A stretch of DNA of 51,829 nucleotides from Alphaproteobacteria bacterium. Its GTDB lineage: Bacteria > Pseudomonadota > Alphaproteobacteria > Ferrovibrionales > Ferrovibrionaceae. Numbering within the stretch: position 1 is the first letter of the stretch; every line of letters starts with the position of its first letter. Of this stretch, positions 18,122-26,102 are shown one piece after another. Location: the NCBI GenBank assembly GCA_947473805.1, contig CANJGB010000025.1:1-51829 (forward strand). Reading direction: 5' to 3'. Position numbers and translations under genes: made by a program. The notes below the pieces were generated by a model. It was not told where the DNA came from. It made no database searches and saw nothing but the letters and a program-made list of their open reading frames with translations.

Positions 18122-19306
18122 ATGAAACGGATTGGAATTCTCGGCGTTGCGGTGGCTGCCTTGTGGGCCGGCCAGGCTGCGGCGCAGTCGGGCGAGCCGT
18201 TCAAGATCGGCGCGATCCTGCCGATGTCGGGCATTGCCGCGCCGACTGGCGTGGCCAGCGAAGTTGGCGCCCGCATGGCGGTCAAGGAGCTGAACGCCGC
18301 CGGCGGCATCATGGGCCGCAAGGTCGAGCTCATCGTGGCCGATGACCAGTTCGATCCGACCCAGTCGGTCACCCTGGCCAAAAAGCTGGCCAGCAGCGAC
18401 CGCGTCTAGGCTGTGCTCGGTCCGCAGGGCGGCGCGCTGGTCCTGGCGGTCGGTCCGATCCTAGCTGATGCCGACCTCGCCTATTTCTCCGCCGGCACAA
18501 CCGGCCTGATGACGCCGCAGGCGGCGCCAACCGGATTCAGCATCTCGATCATTCCCGAGGCGCAGGCCGTTTCGGTCATCGACTGGGCCGTCGATGTGCG
18601 CAAGGCCAAGAGCATCGCCTATTTCGGCGACAACGGACTTAACTCGAAGACCATGGCCGAGCGTTTCAAGATCCATGCGGCCGAGCGCAAGCTGCCCATC
18701 ACGGCGATGGAACAGTACGAGGTTGGCGCCACCGAGATGACGTCGCAGCTGCTTAACCTGCGCCGCACCAATCCGGAACTGCTGCTGATTAACGGCCAGA
18801 CCGCGGCCGACCAGGCCCGCATCCTCAAGCAGATCGACGAACTGGGCTGGAACATTCCGGTTGCCGGCTCGCTCGGCGTGACCGCGTTGTTTGCGCCGAT
18901 CGCCCAGATCGCCGGCCCGGCGACACGCCTGATTGCCGCCGGCGTGCAGATCAAGACGTTCAGCTACTGCACGGGCGATCCGGAAGGCACGCTGCCCTAC
19001 GCGAAGTTCCTGCAGCGCCTGAAGGCCGAATCGCCGGCCAATTTCGACAAGCTGCCCTACAACCTGTCGGCCTGGACCTATGACGCGGTGTTCATGATCA
19101 AGGCCGCGGCAGAGGGCGCAAAGTCGACCAGCGGTCGCGCCATGACCAAGTGGATCGAGAATAACAAGGCTGGCGTGCTCGGCATTACCGGCGTGATGAA
19201 GGCCGACGCGTCGTCGCACTTCCTCGCCCGGCCCGAGACCTTCACCCTGGTCGAGAAGCTGGACCAGATCCGCAGCGACGGCATGATCAAGCGCGCCGGC
19301 TGCTGA
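18122..19306 (+). pseudogene. ABC transporter periplasmic binding protein (branched-chain amino acid type) with an in-frame TAG
   Basis: Type 1 periplasmic binding protein of the LivJ/Peripla_BP_6 family, which captures amino acids, amides or similar small solutes for an ABC importer. GGGAGG precedes the ATG; the signal peptide MKRIGILGVAVAALWAGQAAAQ leads to FKIGAILPMSGIAAPTGVASE and NAAGGIMGRKVELIVADDQ. After KLASSDRV the frame meets TAG (18407-18409) and continues unchanged with AVLGPQGGALVLAVGPI, YFSAGTTGLMTPQ, IAYFGDNGLNSKTMAE and TYDAVFMIKAAAEGAKS to residue 394, a normal length. CAG or AAG would be expected at the stop. The rest shows no decay. No permease or ATPase gene is adjacent, so it is an orphan receptor in this window. 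Confidence 0.85.
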
Positions 19307-19371
19307 ACCATCGAAGGCCCGCTCCATCCATTTCGGCGGGGCGGGCCGCGCTACAACAACAGGAGAGTACC

Positions 19372-19863
19372 GTGGCCGAGAACCAGGTAGCCGTCGCCGA
19401 AGGCGCAATTTTCACAACCGATGTGCGCGACGCCTTCACGTCGCTGAGCGACCCCAGCATCTGGCGTCAGCTGGCGCTGCCGGGCCAGGCCTGGGCCCGT
19501 TTCATCCTCGGCGACCGCAACCAGCCTGATGCGCCGCAGGTATGGATCGTCAAGCTGCCGCCGGGCTTCGTCGTGCCGAAGCACTATCACAAGACCCACC
19601 GTCTCGAGATCGTGCTGGAGGGCAGTTACACACTGGGCGGCGCGTCGCGCGGCCCGTGCGAGCTGACCTTCCTCAGCGGCAGCAAGGTCTATGGCCCGAT
19701 GATTGTCGGCGACGAAGGCGTCATCACCCTGGAAGTGTTTTCCAGTGGCCGCGACATGGAGCCGATTTTCGCCGACGCCATCTCGCCGATCACCCAGGCC
19801 AGCCTGGCCTCCATGGGCATGGCGCCGATGGTGGATAACTCGATCAACAGCGGCGCCAAGTAG
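19372..19863 (+). CDS. Cupin-domain protein
   Basis: 163-residue protein with one cupin beta-barrel. The first cupin motif is visible in PPGFVVPKHYHKTHRLEIVLEGSYTLGG: the two histidines of KHYHKTH and the glutamate of LEIVLEG would bind a metal. The second motif is weak. The start is a GTG at 19372 (AGGAGAG about 6 nt upstream). It follows the binding-protein gene by 65 bp on the same strand and may be co-transcribed with it, hinting at a shared catabolic substrate under the LysR regulator; the substrate is unknown. Confidence 0.75.
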   Translation: MAENQVAVAEGAIFTTDVRDAFTSLSDPSIWRQLALPGQAWARFILGDRNQPDAPQVWIVKLPPGFVVPKHYHKTHRLEIVLEGSYTLGGASRGPCELTFLSGSKVYGPMIVGDEGVITLEVFSSGRDMEPIFADAISPITQASLASMGMAPMVDNSINSGAK

Positions 19864-19906
19864 CGCCGCGCTGGCGGGAACGCGCGCGGCCACGCTAGTC
19901 TGGCGC

Positions 19907-20533
19907 ATGGCCGCGCACGACTCCCCCACTGACCTTGGGCTGGCTCCCGGCGAACGCCTGCTGTGGAGCGGTCGTCCTGCCTACGGGATCAGTGCCCGGC
20001 GTCGCCGCACAACCGGGCTCTTCTTTTTCCTCACCTGGACTGCCTTCGCCATCTTCTGGACGGTGAAGGTGTGGCAGGCTGTCGACTCACCCGAGCCTGA
20101 TCTCAGCTGGCTGTTCCCGCTCGTCGGTATCGCTTTCGCATTGGTGGGCGGAGTGCAGTTTGCGCGGCTGGTGGTCAATCCACAGGGCGCGCAGGACCGT
20201 CTGTTTGCCGTTTCCGACCGCCGGGTGATCATCGCGGGCATCGGGGTGCTCGGGCGGGCCGAATCCCTCGGTTTCGACCGCATGATCGAACCGCGGCTCG
20301 AGCTGCATGCCGACGGCCTCGGCGACATCTCGTTTCCGGAATTGCCCGGCGCTCTTCGCCTTCGCGGCGCCCGGACGCGTCAGCTGGCCTTTACGTCGAT
20401 AGCGCAGCCCGCCACCGTGTTCGACCTTATCCGCGCGGCGCGCACGGGCACCGTTCCCGATGCGCCGCCAGTGGTCCCGCAGCCGGCCGCGTCACCCCTG
20501 CCCAAAATCCCGCGCACTTCACCGCGTCGCTGA
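19907..20533 (+). CDS. Small membrane protein with PH-like domain, unknown function
   Basis: 208-residue hypothetical protein. It opens with GLAPGERLLWSGRPAYG, a motif typical of bacterial PH-domain membrane proteins, followed by two membrane spans (about 35-55, TGLFFFLTWTAFAIFW, and about 70-90, LFPLVGIAFALVGGVQF). A soluble part follows with FAVSDRRVIIAGIG, the first PH strand, and a proline-rich tail. The ATG at 19907 is chosen because the frame upstream is a shadow of the cupin gene. It sits 43 bp after the cupin gene. The role is not known. Confidence 0.7.
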   Translation: MAAHDSPTDLGLAPGERLLWSGRPAYGISARRRRTTGLFFFLTWTAFAIFWTVKVWQAVDSPEPDLSWLFPLVGIAFALVGGVQFARLVVNPQGAQDRLFAVSDRRVIIAGIGVLGRAESLGFDRMIEPRLELHADGLGDISFPELPGALRLRGARTRQLAFTSIAQPATVFDLIRAARTGTVPDAPPVVPQPAASPLPKIPRTSPRR

Positions 20534-20746
20534 GCGACCCGGTCGTGGGTCCGCTACCTAATTTCCGCGACGATTGACGTGTGTATGAGCGGGAGAATTG
20601 TCTATCTGGGCGAATCCAGGCCGCGTCAACGTCCTGACCGTAATAATTTAGCCGATTTTGGCCCGGGAATGCACCGGAAGTCGGGAAAATTCATCGGAAT
20701 GGGGCTGGAAATAGCCTTTTCGGTCGCTTTCCACCCCGAATTCCGC
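20534..20746. other. Spacer without a supported gene
   Basis: 213 bp between the PH-like membrane protein gene and the glycine-zipper lipoprotein gene, which face each other. It is the only convergent junction in the window with real spacing. An open frame from 20579 (MCMSGRIVYLGES) runs into the antisense of the lipoprotein gene and has no family resemblance. No U-tailed hairpin was recognised. Confidence 0.4.
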
Positions 20747-20956
20747 TTATTTGCTCAGCGCACCCACGGCCGTGCCGCCCGCGCCGCCGATCAGGGCGCC
20801 GGTAACCCATGAGCCGGTCAGGGCGCCAACCACCGCACCGCCGGCTGCGCCGATGGCACCGCCGCTCAGCGCGCGCTGCTGCTGGCTGGTCATGTTCGAA
20901 CAGCCAGCCGTACTGGCCAACGCTGTGAACAACACGCCAATCACCAGATACCGCAT
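20747..20956 (-). CDS. Glycine-zipper lipoprotein (OsmB-like)
   Basis: 69-residue exported lipoprotein: signal peptide MRYLVIGVLFTALASTAGC with lipobox STAGC, then SNMTSQQQRALSGGAIGAAG and a run of glycine-zipper repeats ([29 protein letters not shown], seen as GxxxG/A steps) that forms membrane-associated helices. The closest known type is OsmB or the YMGG-like family of stress-induced lipoproteins. The ATG at 20956 opens the signal peptide, with AGGGG 10 nt upstream. It is divergent from the STAS gene, and an 8-bp inverted repeat lies between them. Confidence 0.8.
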   Translation of the reverse strand: MRYLVIGVLFTALASTAGCSNMTSQQQRALSGGAIGAAGGAVVGALTGSWVTGALIGGAGGTAVGALSK

Positions 20957-21068
20957 GATCTTCGACCCCTTTATTGTTACCGGGCACAGGCCGGCAGTCG
21001 CACCAGTAACGGTTGGGCGCGCAACCGATCCGGGACAAAGCTGGGGCAAAGCTGTAACAAAACGAGGG

Positions 21069-21091
21069 TGGTCCACCGATTGCGTGGACCA
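21069..21091. promoter_or_regulatory. Perfect inverted repeat between lipoprotein and STAS genes
   Basis: TGGTCCAC (21069-21076) and GTGGACCA (21084-21091) form perfect 8-bp arms around a 7-bp centre. It lies in the divergent region, 68 bp before the GTG start of the STAS gene and 112 bp before the lipoprotein start. It could be a dimer-bound operator or a leader hairpin; no bound regulator is known from the sequence. Confidence 0.55.
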
Positions 21092-21159
21092 GGCAAAATG
21101 TGGATGATGCGGCGGGCCGCTTGCGGGAGCGTTCCGCCCGGTTCTTGAAGGGGATGTGC

Positions 21160-21492
21160 GTGCAAATCGGCGAAAGCCGCGAGGGCGAGGTGGTCATCCT
21201 GCGCCCGACCGGGCGTATTGACAATGAGACCAGCCCGGCCTTTCAGTCGCGGCTGCTGGCCGCCCTCGCCTCGGCCAAGAACGTGCTGCTCGATCTCGAG
21301 GCCGTCGAATATGTCTCGTCCGCAGGTCTCCGGGCGCTGATGGTGGCGTCAAAGCAGAGCAAGTCGGCGGAGGGGCGCATCGGCGTCACCTCGCTGCAGC
21401 CTGTCGTGAAGGAAATCTTCGCGATCAGCCGGTTCGCCTTCGTCGTGCCCGTGTTCGACAAGCCGGCCGACGCCATCGCCGCCTGGAAATAG
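21160..21492 (+). CDS. STAS-domain anti-anti-sigma factor (SpoIIAA/RsbV type)
   Basis: 110-residue single-domain STAS protein. In partner switching, the unphosphorylated form binds an RsbW-type kinase and frees the sigma factor; phosphorylation of a conserved serine blocks this. The serine is seen in DLEAVEYVSSAGLRALMVASK, with ILRPTGRIDNETSPAFQ at the N-terminus. The start is a GTG at 21160, 6 nt after AAGGGG (21148-21153); an ATG at 21154 would lie directly on that site. It stands at the head of a run with the MBL-fold gene and the CHASE2-SpoIIE phosphatase, its probable dephosphorylating partner, and not far from an RsbW-like kinase at 25.6 kb. Confidence 0.9.
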   Translation: MQIGESREGEVVILRPTGRIDNETSPAFQSRLLAALASAKNVLLDLEAVEYVSSAGLRALMVASKQSKSAEGRIGVTSLQPVVKEIFAISRFAFVVPVFDKPADAIAAWK

Positions 21493-21502
21493 GACCGTTA
21501 CC

Positions 21503-22462
21503 GTGAAGATAAAGTTCTGGGGCACCCGCGGGTCGCTTCCCGCGCCGCTCAGCGCGACCGGCGTGCGCGCCAAGGTGCGTGATGCATTGCTGGCCGCGCG
21601 CGGACACAAACTGGAAACGCCCGAGGCAATCGACGCCTTTATCGATACGGCTCTGCCCTTCGCGGTGCGCGGCACGTTCGGCGGCAATTCCAGCTGCGTG
21701 CAGGTCGCCGCGGGCGACGGCCCCTATTTCATCTGCGATCTTGGCACCGGCGTGCGCGAGTTCGGCGCCCGCATGATGGCCAAGCACGGTGCTGGCAAGC
21801 CGCAGGTGTACCACGTCTTTATGTCCCATGTGCACTGGGACCACATCATGGGCTTCCCGTTCTTCACGCCGGCCTACATCCCCGGCAACATCATCCGCAT
21901 CCACGGCTGTCACAAGGTGCTGGAAGAGGCATTCCTGCGCCAGCAGGCCGATCCCAGCTTCCCGGTGCATTTCGACAAGCTGGCCGCGCAGATCGAGTTC
22001 ATCACCCTCGAGACTGACCGCGATTACGAGATCGACGGCCTGCGCGTGCGCGTCATGGCGCAGCATCATGCCGGTGAATCCTACGGCTACCGCTTCGAAC
22101 GAGATGGCCGCTCGATGGTCTATTCGACCGATTCCGAGCACAAGTTCGACGTGCTGGACGAGAGCTATCCGTTCATCGGTTTCTTCCGCGACGCCGACCT
22201 TGTCGTGTTCGACGCGATGTACTCCTACGCCGATGCCATTTCGGTGAAGGAGGACTGGGGCCATTCCAGCAACATCGTCGCCGTCGAGATGGCGCAGATG
22301 GCCAGGGTGAAGCACCTGGTCCTGTTCCACCACGAGCCGATCTACGACGACTACACGATCGAGACCATGCTGGGCGAAACGATCCGGTTCGAGGAAATCA
22401 ACCGTGACGGACACCAGGTCCGTGTCAGCACCGCCTATGACGGACTCGAGATCGAGCTCTAG
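21503..22462 (+). CDS. Metallo-beta-lactamase-fold hydrolase
   Basis: 319-residue MBL-fold enzyme of the RNase Z/phosphodiesterase-like group. The metal site is visible: SHVHWDHIMGFPFF (HxHxDH), MAQHHAGESYGYRF, STDSEH, and the downstream acidic residue in LVVFDAMYSY, with WGHSSNI and FHHEPIYDD near the end. The N-terminal MKIKFWGTRGSLPAP and GGNSSCVQV match the group of cyclic-nucleotide-phosphodiesterase-like proteins often found with histidine kinases and cyclases. The substrate is not determined; a cyclic nucleotide or RNA-type phosphodiester is a guess. It lies 10 bp after the STAS gene and 6 bp before the CHASE2-SpoIIE gene. Confidence 0.85.
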   Translation: MKIKFWGTRGSLPAPLSATGVRAKVRDALLAARGHKLETPEAIDAFIDTALPFAVRGTFGGNSSCVQVAAGDGPYFICDLGTGVREFGARMMAKHGAGKPQVYHVFMSHVHWDHIMGFPFFTPAYIPGNIIRIHGCHKVLEEAFLRQQADPSFPVHFDKLAAQIEFITLETDRDYEIDGLRVRVMAQHHAGESYGYRFERDGRSMVYSTDSEHKFDVLDESYPFIGFFRDADLVVFDAMYSYADAISVKEDWGHSSNIVAVEMAQMARVKHLVLFHHEPIYDDYTIETMLGETIRFEEINRDGHQVRVSTAYDGLEIEL

Positions 22463-22468
22463 CCCGCA

Positions 22469-24490
22469 ATGGTAACCGCACGCATCGCCGAACGGCTGCG
22501 GGCGGCCCTGCTGTTGCCGGGACGGCTGCCGGCGCTGGTGCTTCTCGCCGTCCTCGTGACGCTGCGCCTCGTCGATCCCGCCCCGATCGAGGAACTGCGT
22601 CTGCGCGCCTTTGACCTGGCGCAGCTTCTCGCGCCGCGCACGCAGCACGACGACCGCGTCAAGGTCGTGACCATCGACGAGGAAAGTCTGGCGAAACTGG
22701 GCCAATGACCGTGGCCGCGCAGCCTGCTGGCCGACGTTGTCAGTCGTATTGCGTCGGGCAAGCCCGCGGCTTTGGGTCTGGACATCCTGTTCGTCGAACC
22801 CGACCGGCTGTCGCCCGATCGTGTCGCTGAGTCGCTGCACGATCTGCCACCTGATCTGGCGCGTGCGCTTGCCGCCCTGCCATCCACCGACCGGCAACTG
22901 GCCGATGCGCTGCGCCTGGCGCCGACCGTGTCGGGCCTGGGTCCCAGCAACGAGGCGGTGCCGCCGGCGGGGCCCGTGCGCTCCACCGTGGTGCGCGAAC
23001 TGGGTGCGGACCCGCGTCCCTATCTGCCGGCGTTCGACGGCCTGGTGCCATCGCTCGCGGTCGAATTGCTGCGCATCGCGAACCGGCGTCCGGCGATCGA
23101 GATCATCACCGGGCGCAATGGCGTCGAGGCCGTGAAGGTCGGCGACATCGCGCTGCCGACCGATCGCCGCGGTCGCGTCTATCCGCATTTCGCCCGTCCG
23201 CGTCCGCAGACGCACATCTCCGCGTCGGCGTTGCTCGATGGCCGCGTCGATCCGGCGTCGCTCGAGGGCAATATCGTCTTGCTCGGCGTCACCGGCCTCG
23301 GTCTGACCGACGTGAAGCAGACACCGGTGGGTCTGGTCCACGGCGTCGAGGTCCATGCGCAAATTCTCGAGGCTGCGCTGACGGGCGATCTGCTGCGCCG
23401 GACCGGCCTGCTCGACCGGCTGGAACCATTGATCGTGCTGCTGGCCGGGCTGGTCGTGCTCTTCGGCTTCGACTATCGCCGGCCGCTGCAGGCGGCAGTT
23501 CTTCAGGGCGCACTGCTTATCGGGCTGGTCGCCTGCGCCTTCGTCGCGTTCCGTTTCGGCAGTCTCCTGGTCGACACCATCTATCCCGCCTACAGCACGA
23601 CCGGCCTGTTCGCGGTCATGCTGGGCGCTTCGCTGCGCGCCGCCGAGGCGGCAAAGCGCCGCCTGGCCGGCGAGCTACAGCTCGAGCGTGATGCCAAGGC
23701 ACGGATGGAAGGCGAGCTGAACGCCGCGCGGGCGATCCAGATGGGCCTGGTGCCGCGCCGTTTCCCGCCCTTTCCAGGTCGAACGGATATCGACGTGTTC
23801 GCGCTGATCGAGCCGGCGCGCACGGTCGGTGGCGACCTGTACGATTTCGCCCTGCTCGACAACGACCGGCTCTACTTCTCCATCGGCGACGTATCCGGCA
23901 AGGGCATGCCGGCCGCCCTGTTCATGGCCATGACGAGGGAGGTGCTGCACTCCTCCGCGTTGCGCCACGACGGCGCGCTGGATCAGGTCCTGGCCGAGGC
24001 CAATGCAAAAATCTCAGCCGCCAGTGCCGATATGTTGAGCGAGGGCGGCAACATGATGTTCGCCACTGCCTTTGCCGGCATTCTCGATCTCTCGACCGGC
24101 GAACTGGTGTTCGCCAGTGCCGGCCACGATGCGCCGATCCGTCTGCGCGCCGAGAGTGCGCCGGAATCGCTCGAGGTCCTGGGCGGCCCGCCGCTCGGCT
24201 GCGTCGATGATTTTCCGTTTCCGCTGGAGCGGGCACGGCTGTTGCCCGGCGATACGCTGTTGCTGTTCACCGATGGCGTGACCGAGGCCGAGGACCCGGC
24301 GCGGGCGCTCTATTCGTCGTCGCGCCTGATGGACCTTCTGCACACGGACGCGCCGCGCGACCCCACGGTGCTGGTCCGCGCCGTGCGCGACGACCTGCGC
24401 CGCTTCGTGGCCACGGCCGAACAGGCCGACGACATCACCATGCTGGCCATCGCCTGGCCCGGCCCGGCGCCGCGGGTCATCGCACCGTGA
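22469..24490 (+). pseudogene. CHASE2-SpoIIE/PP2C-type sensor phosphatase with an in-frame TGA
   Basis: Membrane receptor of about 673 codons. One N-terminal span (LPALVLLAVLVTLRLVD), a periplasmic CHASE2 domain (VKVVTIDEESLAKLGQ, LGLDILFVEPDR, NIVLLGVTGLGLTDVKQTPVG, GVEVHAQILEAALTGDLLRR), three further spans (about 325-405), a short coiled coil and a cytoplasmic SpoIIE phosphatase domain with GGDLYDFALLD, FSIGDVSGKGMPAALFMAM, SAGHDAPIRL, LFTDGVTEAEDP and DDITMLAI. After LAKLGQ a TGA (22706-22708) interrupts the frame, which goes on as PWPRSLLADVV; Trp (TGG) is the residue normally found before PWPR in CHASE2 proteins. It probably dephosphorylated the STAS protein two genes upstream. A restart downstream would lack the first membrane span and part of the sensor. 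Confidence 0.85.
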
Positions 24491-25076
24491 CTTCGACCCG
24501 CCGGTTGCGCGGCTCGTCCACGCCGCGCGCGGTCGGCACGGCCTGGTCCAGCTCACCACGCCCCGCGGTCGTGATGGCCCCTGCCGCTATGCCGTCGCGG
24601 ACCAGCCGGTCACGCATCGACGCGGCCCGCTGCTGTGACAAATCCTGGTTGCGCGCCGCAACGCCCGTGGTGTCCGTATGGCCGACCACCTCGACCTGGT
24701 AGACCGGCCGGCGCCTGATGTCGTCGAACACCGCGCGGTACGCCGCGTCGGACTCGGGCGTCAGGCGGTCGCTGCCGGTCTGGAAGTACAACCGGAAATG
24801 CACCGGCAGAATCGGCCGCGCGGCCAGCGCCGCACCGAACACCTGCCGCACCTCGACCTCCGAGGTCTGCACCGGGGCCGTTACACCGCCACGGCTTTCG
24901 CTCGCCGCATAGGGGCGGTCCAGCAGGATTTCCCGCTTGCCGTCATTGACTGTGATCGCGCCGATATGGCCATCGTCACCCGGCAAAACGACGAACAGGG
25001 CCTGGCGCGGGGCCGGCGTTTGCTGGCAGGCGGCGAGCGCCAGCAGGGCGCCCAGCAGGATAAGGCCGCGCCTCAC
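24477..25076 (-). CDS. OmpA-family lipoprotein
   Basis: 199-residue outer-membrane lipoprotein. A signal peptide ends in the lipobox ALAAC; a middle region of about 70 residues with no known fold follows; the C-terminal OmpA domain (about 95-198) binds peptidoglycan and shows LYFQTGSDRLTPES, VEVVGHTDTTG and GRGELDQAVPT with NRRVEVTV at the end. Its start overlaps the stop of the fecR gene by four bases (ATGA), so the pair is co-translated. The 3' end overlaps the CHASE2-SpoIIE gene by 14 bp on the other strand. FecR, OmpA and CHASE2 genes are often neighbours, which supports an envelope-sensing unit. Confidence 0.88.
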   Translation of the reverse strand: MRRGLILLGALLALAACQQTPAPRQALFVVLPGDDGHIGAITVNDGKREILLDRPYAASESRGGVTAPVQTSEVEVRQVFGAALAARPILPVHFRLYFQTGSDRLTPESDAAYRAVFDDIRRRPVYQVEVVGHTDTTGVAARNQDLSQQRAASMRDRLVRDGIAAGAITTAGRGELDQAVPTARGVDEPRNRRVEVTVR

Positions 25077-25522
25077 GGCTTCACCTGCACGGCGAAGGTG
25101 GTGCCGCGCACGCCCATGATGGCGGTCGGCGTCTTGACCTTCATGCTGCCCGGCGTGCTGCGGGCAATGTCACCCGACACGACGGTCAGCGTGCCACGCC
25201 GGACCTCGCTGGTCATCGCGCCCTTGAAATTGCTCGAATCGAAGCTGAATTCCTCCAGCGACACCTGGCTGTTCGGACCGCTCGAGAAAACCGAATTGTC
25301 GATGAACGTGACGCCGATGGCGCCGTCGGCGCCCGTCTCCAAAACGTCCTTTTCCTGCACCGCATCGCCGGGCCTGGCCGCCACCCGGCCGCCGTCGCGC
25401 AGCACAAAGGCTTGGCCGGCCACTGTCTTTACCTGCCCAATCACGGCGCCTGCGGCCATGGCTGGCCCGGCAAGGCCAGCCAGAGCCAGCGTCGCGACGC
25501 CCGCCCATACGAATTTGTGCAT
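25073..25522 (-). CDS. FecR-domain periplasmic protein (short)
   Basis: 149-residue exported protein, essentially a signal peptide (MHKFVWAGVATLALAGLAGPAMA) plus one FecR domain: GQVKTVAGQAFVLRDG, GDAVQEKDVLETGADGAIGV, FIDNSVFSSGPNSQVSLEEF and TPTAIMGVRGTTFAVQV. It is the intact third FecR protein in the window and lacks the long C-terminal beta region of the two at 12-15 kb. It overlaps the OmpA-lipoprotein start by four bases. The probable role is as a periplasmic partner of the CHASE2 receptor; this is inference from recurring gene neighbourhood, since these FecR proteins lack the membrane span of iron-sensing FecR. Confidence 0.88.
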   Translation of the reverse strand: MHKFVWAGVATLALAGLAGPAMAAGAVIGQVKTVAGQAFVLRDGGRVAARPGDAVQEKDVLETGADGAIGVTFIDNSVFSSGPNSQVSLEEFSFDSSNFKGAMTSEVRRGTLTVVSGDIARSTPGSMKVKTPTAIMGVRGTTFAVQVKP

Positions 25523-25621
25523 CCCTGTCTCCCTTCGGCGGCGCTGCCGCGCGTGTGAATCTGTCGTCGGCTGCGTCCGACTCGGCTACTATTCTAGCAG
25601 CAAAACGCAAAGAGGATGTCC

Positions 25622-26044
25622 GTGGCGGCTCGCCTGACGGTTGACGCGGATATGGCCGCCTGGCCCGCCTTGGCGCGCTTCGTCGAAGCGTTCGCGGCCG
25701 AGCAGCGCCTGCCTGGCGACGAACGGGCGCGGCTCATGGTCGTGCTCGAGGAACTGCTGACCAACCTGGTGAAATACGGCTATGACGCCGGCGCACCGCG
25801 CGGCACGGCGCATGTCGGCCTTGCGATCGAGCGTGGCCTTCTGGCCATCGATTTCGAGGATGACGGCCGTCCCTTCGACCCGCTGGGCCGCGCCGTCGAT
25901 CATCTCGACAAGGCCGTTGAGGACCGCCCCGTAGGAGGCCTGGGCCTGCACCTGATCCGGTCGATGGCCCAGGACGCCAGCTATTCCCGCCACGCTGGTC
26001 GCAACCACCTGCGCCTGGTCCGGCGGTTGTCGGCCCCACTCTAG
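25622..26044 (+). CDS. RsbW-like anti-sigma factor/serine kinase (HATPase_c)
   Basis: 140-residue GHKL-type ATPase of the RsbW/SpoIIAB group, which phosphorylates STAS partners and holds sigma factors or other targets. The N box is visible in [16 protein letters not shown], the G1 box in [12 protein letters not shown] and the G2 box in [13 protein letters not shown]. The start is taken as a GTG at 25622, 6 nt after AAAGAGG (25609-25615); the ATG at 25616 lies directly on that site. It is divergent from the fecR-ompA pair and followed by a strong terminator. With the STAS protein and the CHASE2-SpoIIE phosphatase it completes a partner-switch set. Confidence 0.88.
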   Translation: MAARLTVDADMAAWPALARFVEAFAAEQRLPGDERARLMVVLEELLTNLVKYGYDAGAPRGTAHVGLAIERGLLAIDFEDDGRPFDPLGRAVDHLDKAVEDRPVGGLGLHLIRSMAQDASYSRHAGRNHLRLVRRLSAPL

Positions 26045-26047
26045 GAC

Positions 26048-26076
26048 CAGACACCAAGGCCGGTGTCTGCCTTTTT
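26048..26076 (+). terminator. Rho-independent terminator after the RsbW-like gene
   Basis: CAGACACC (26048-26055) and GGTGTCTG (26062-26069) form a perfect 8-bp stem with a six-base loop, followed by CCTTTTT. It begins 4 bp after the stop codon and separates the RsbW-like gene from the histidine kinase gene. Confidence 0.85.
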
Positions 26077-26102
26077 CACTTGGCTTCGCCTATAGTTCGC
26101 CC

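Noticed and set aside
20579-20812. Short plus-strand frame before the glycine-zipper lipoprotein
   Set aside because: No family resemblance and its end is antisense to a convincing lipoprotein gene.
21425-23362. 645-codon minus-strand frame across the MBL and CHASE2 genes
   Set aside because: High-GC antisense shadow; low-complexity His/Arg/Asp-rich translation with no domain, while the plus strand has clear families.
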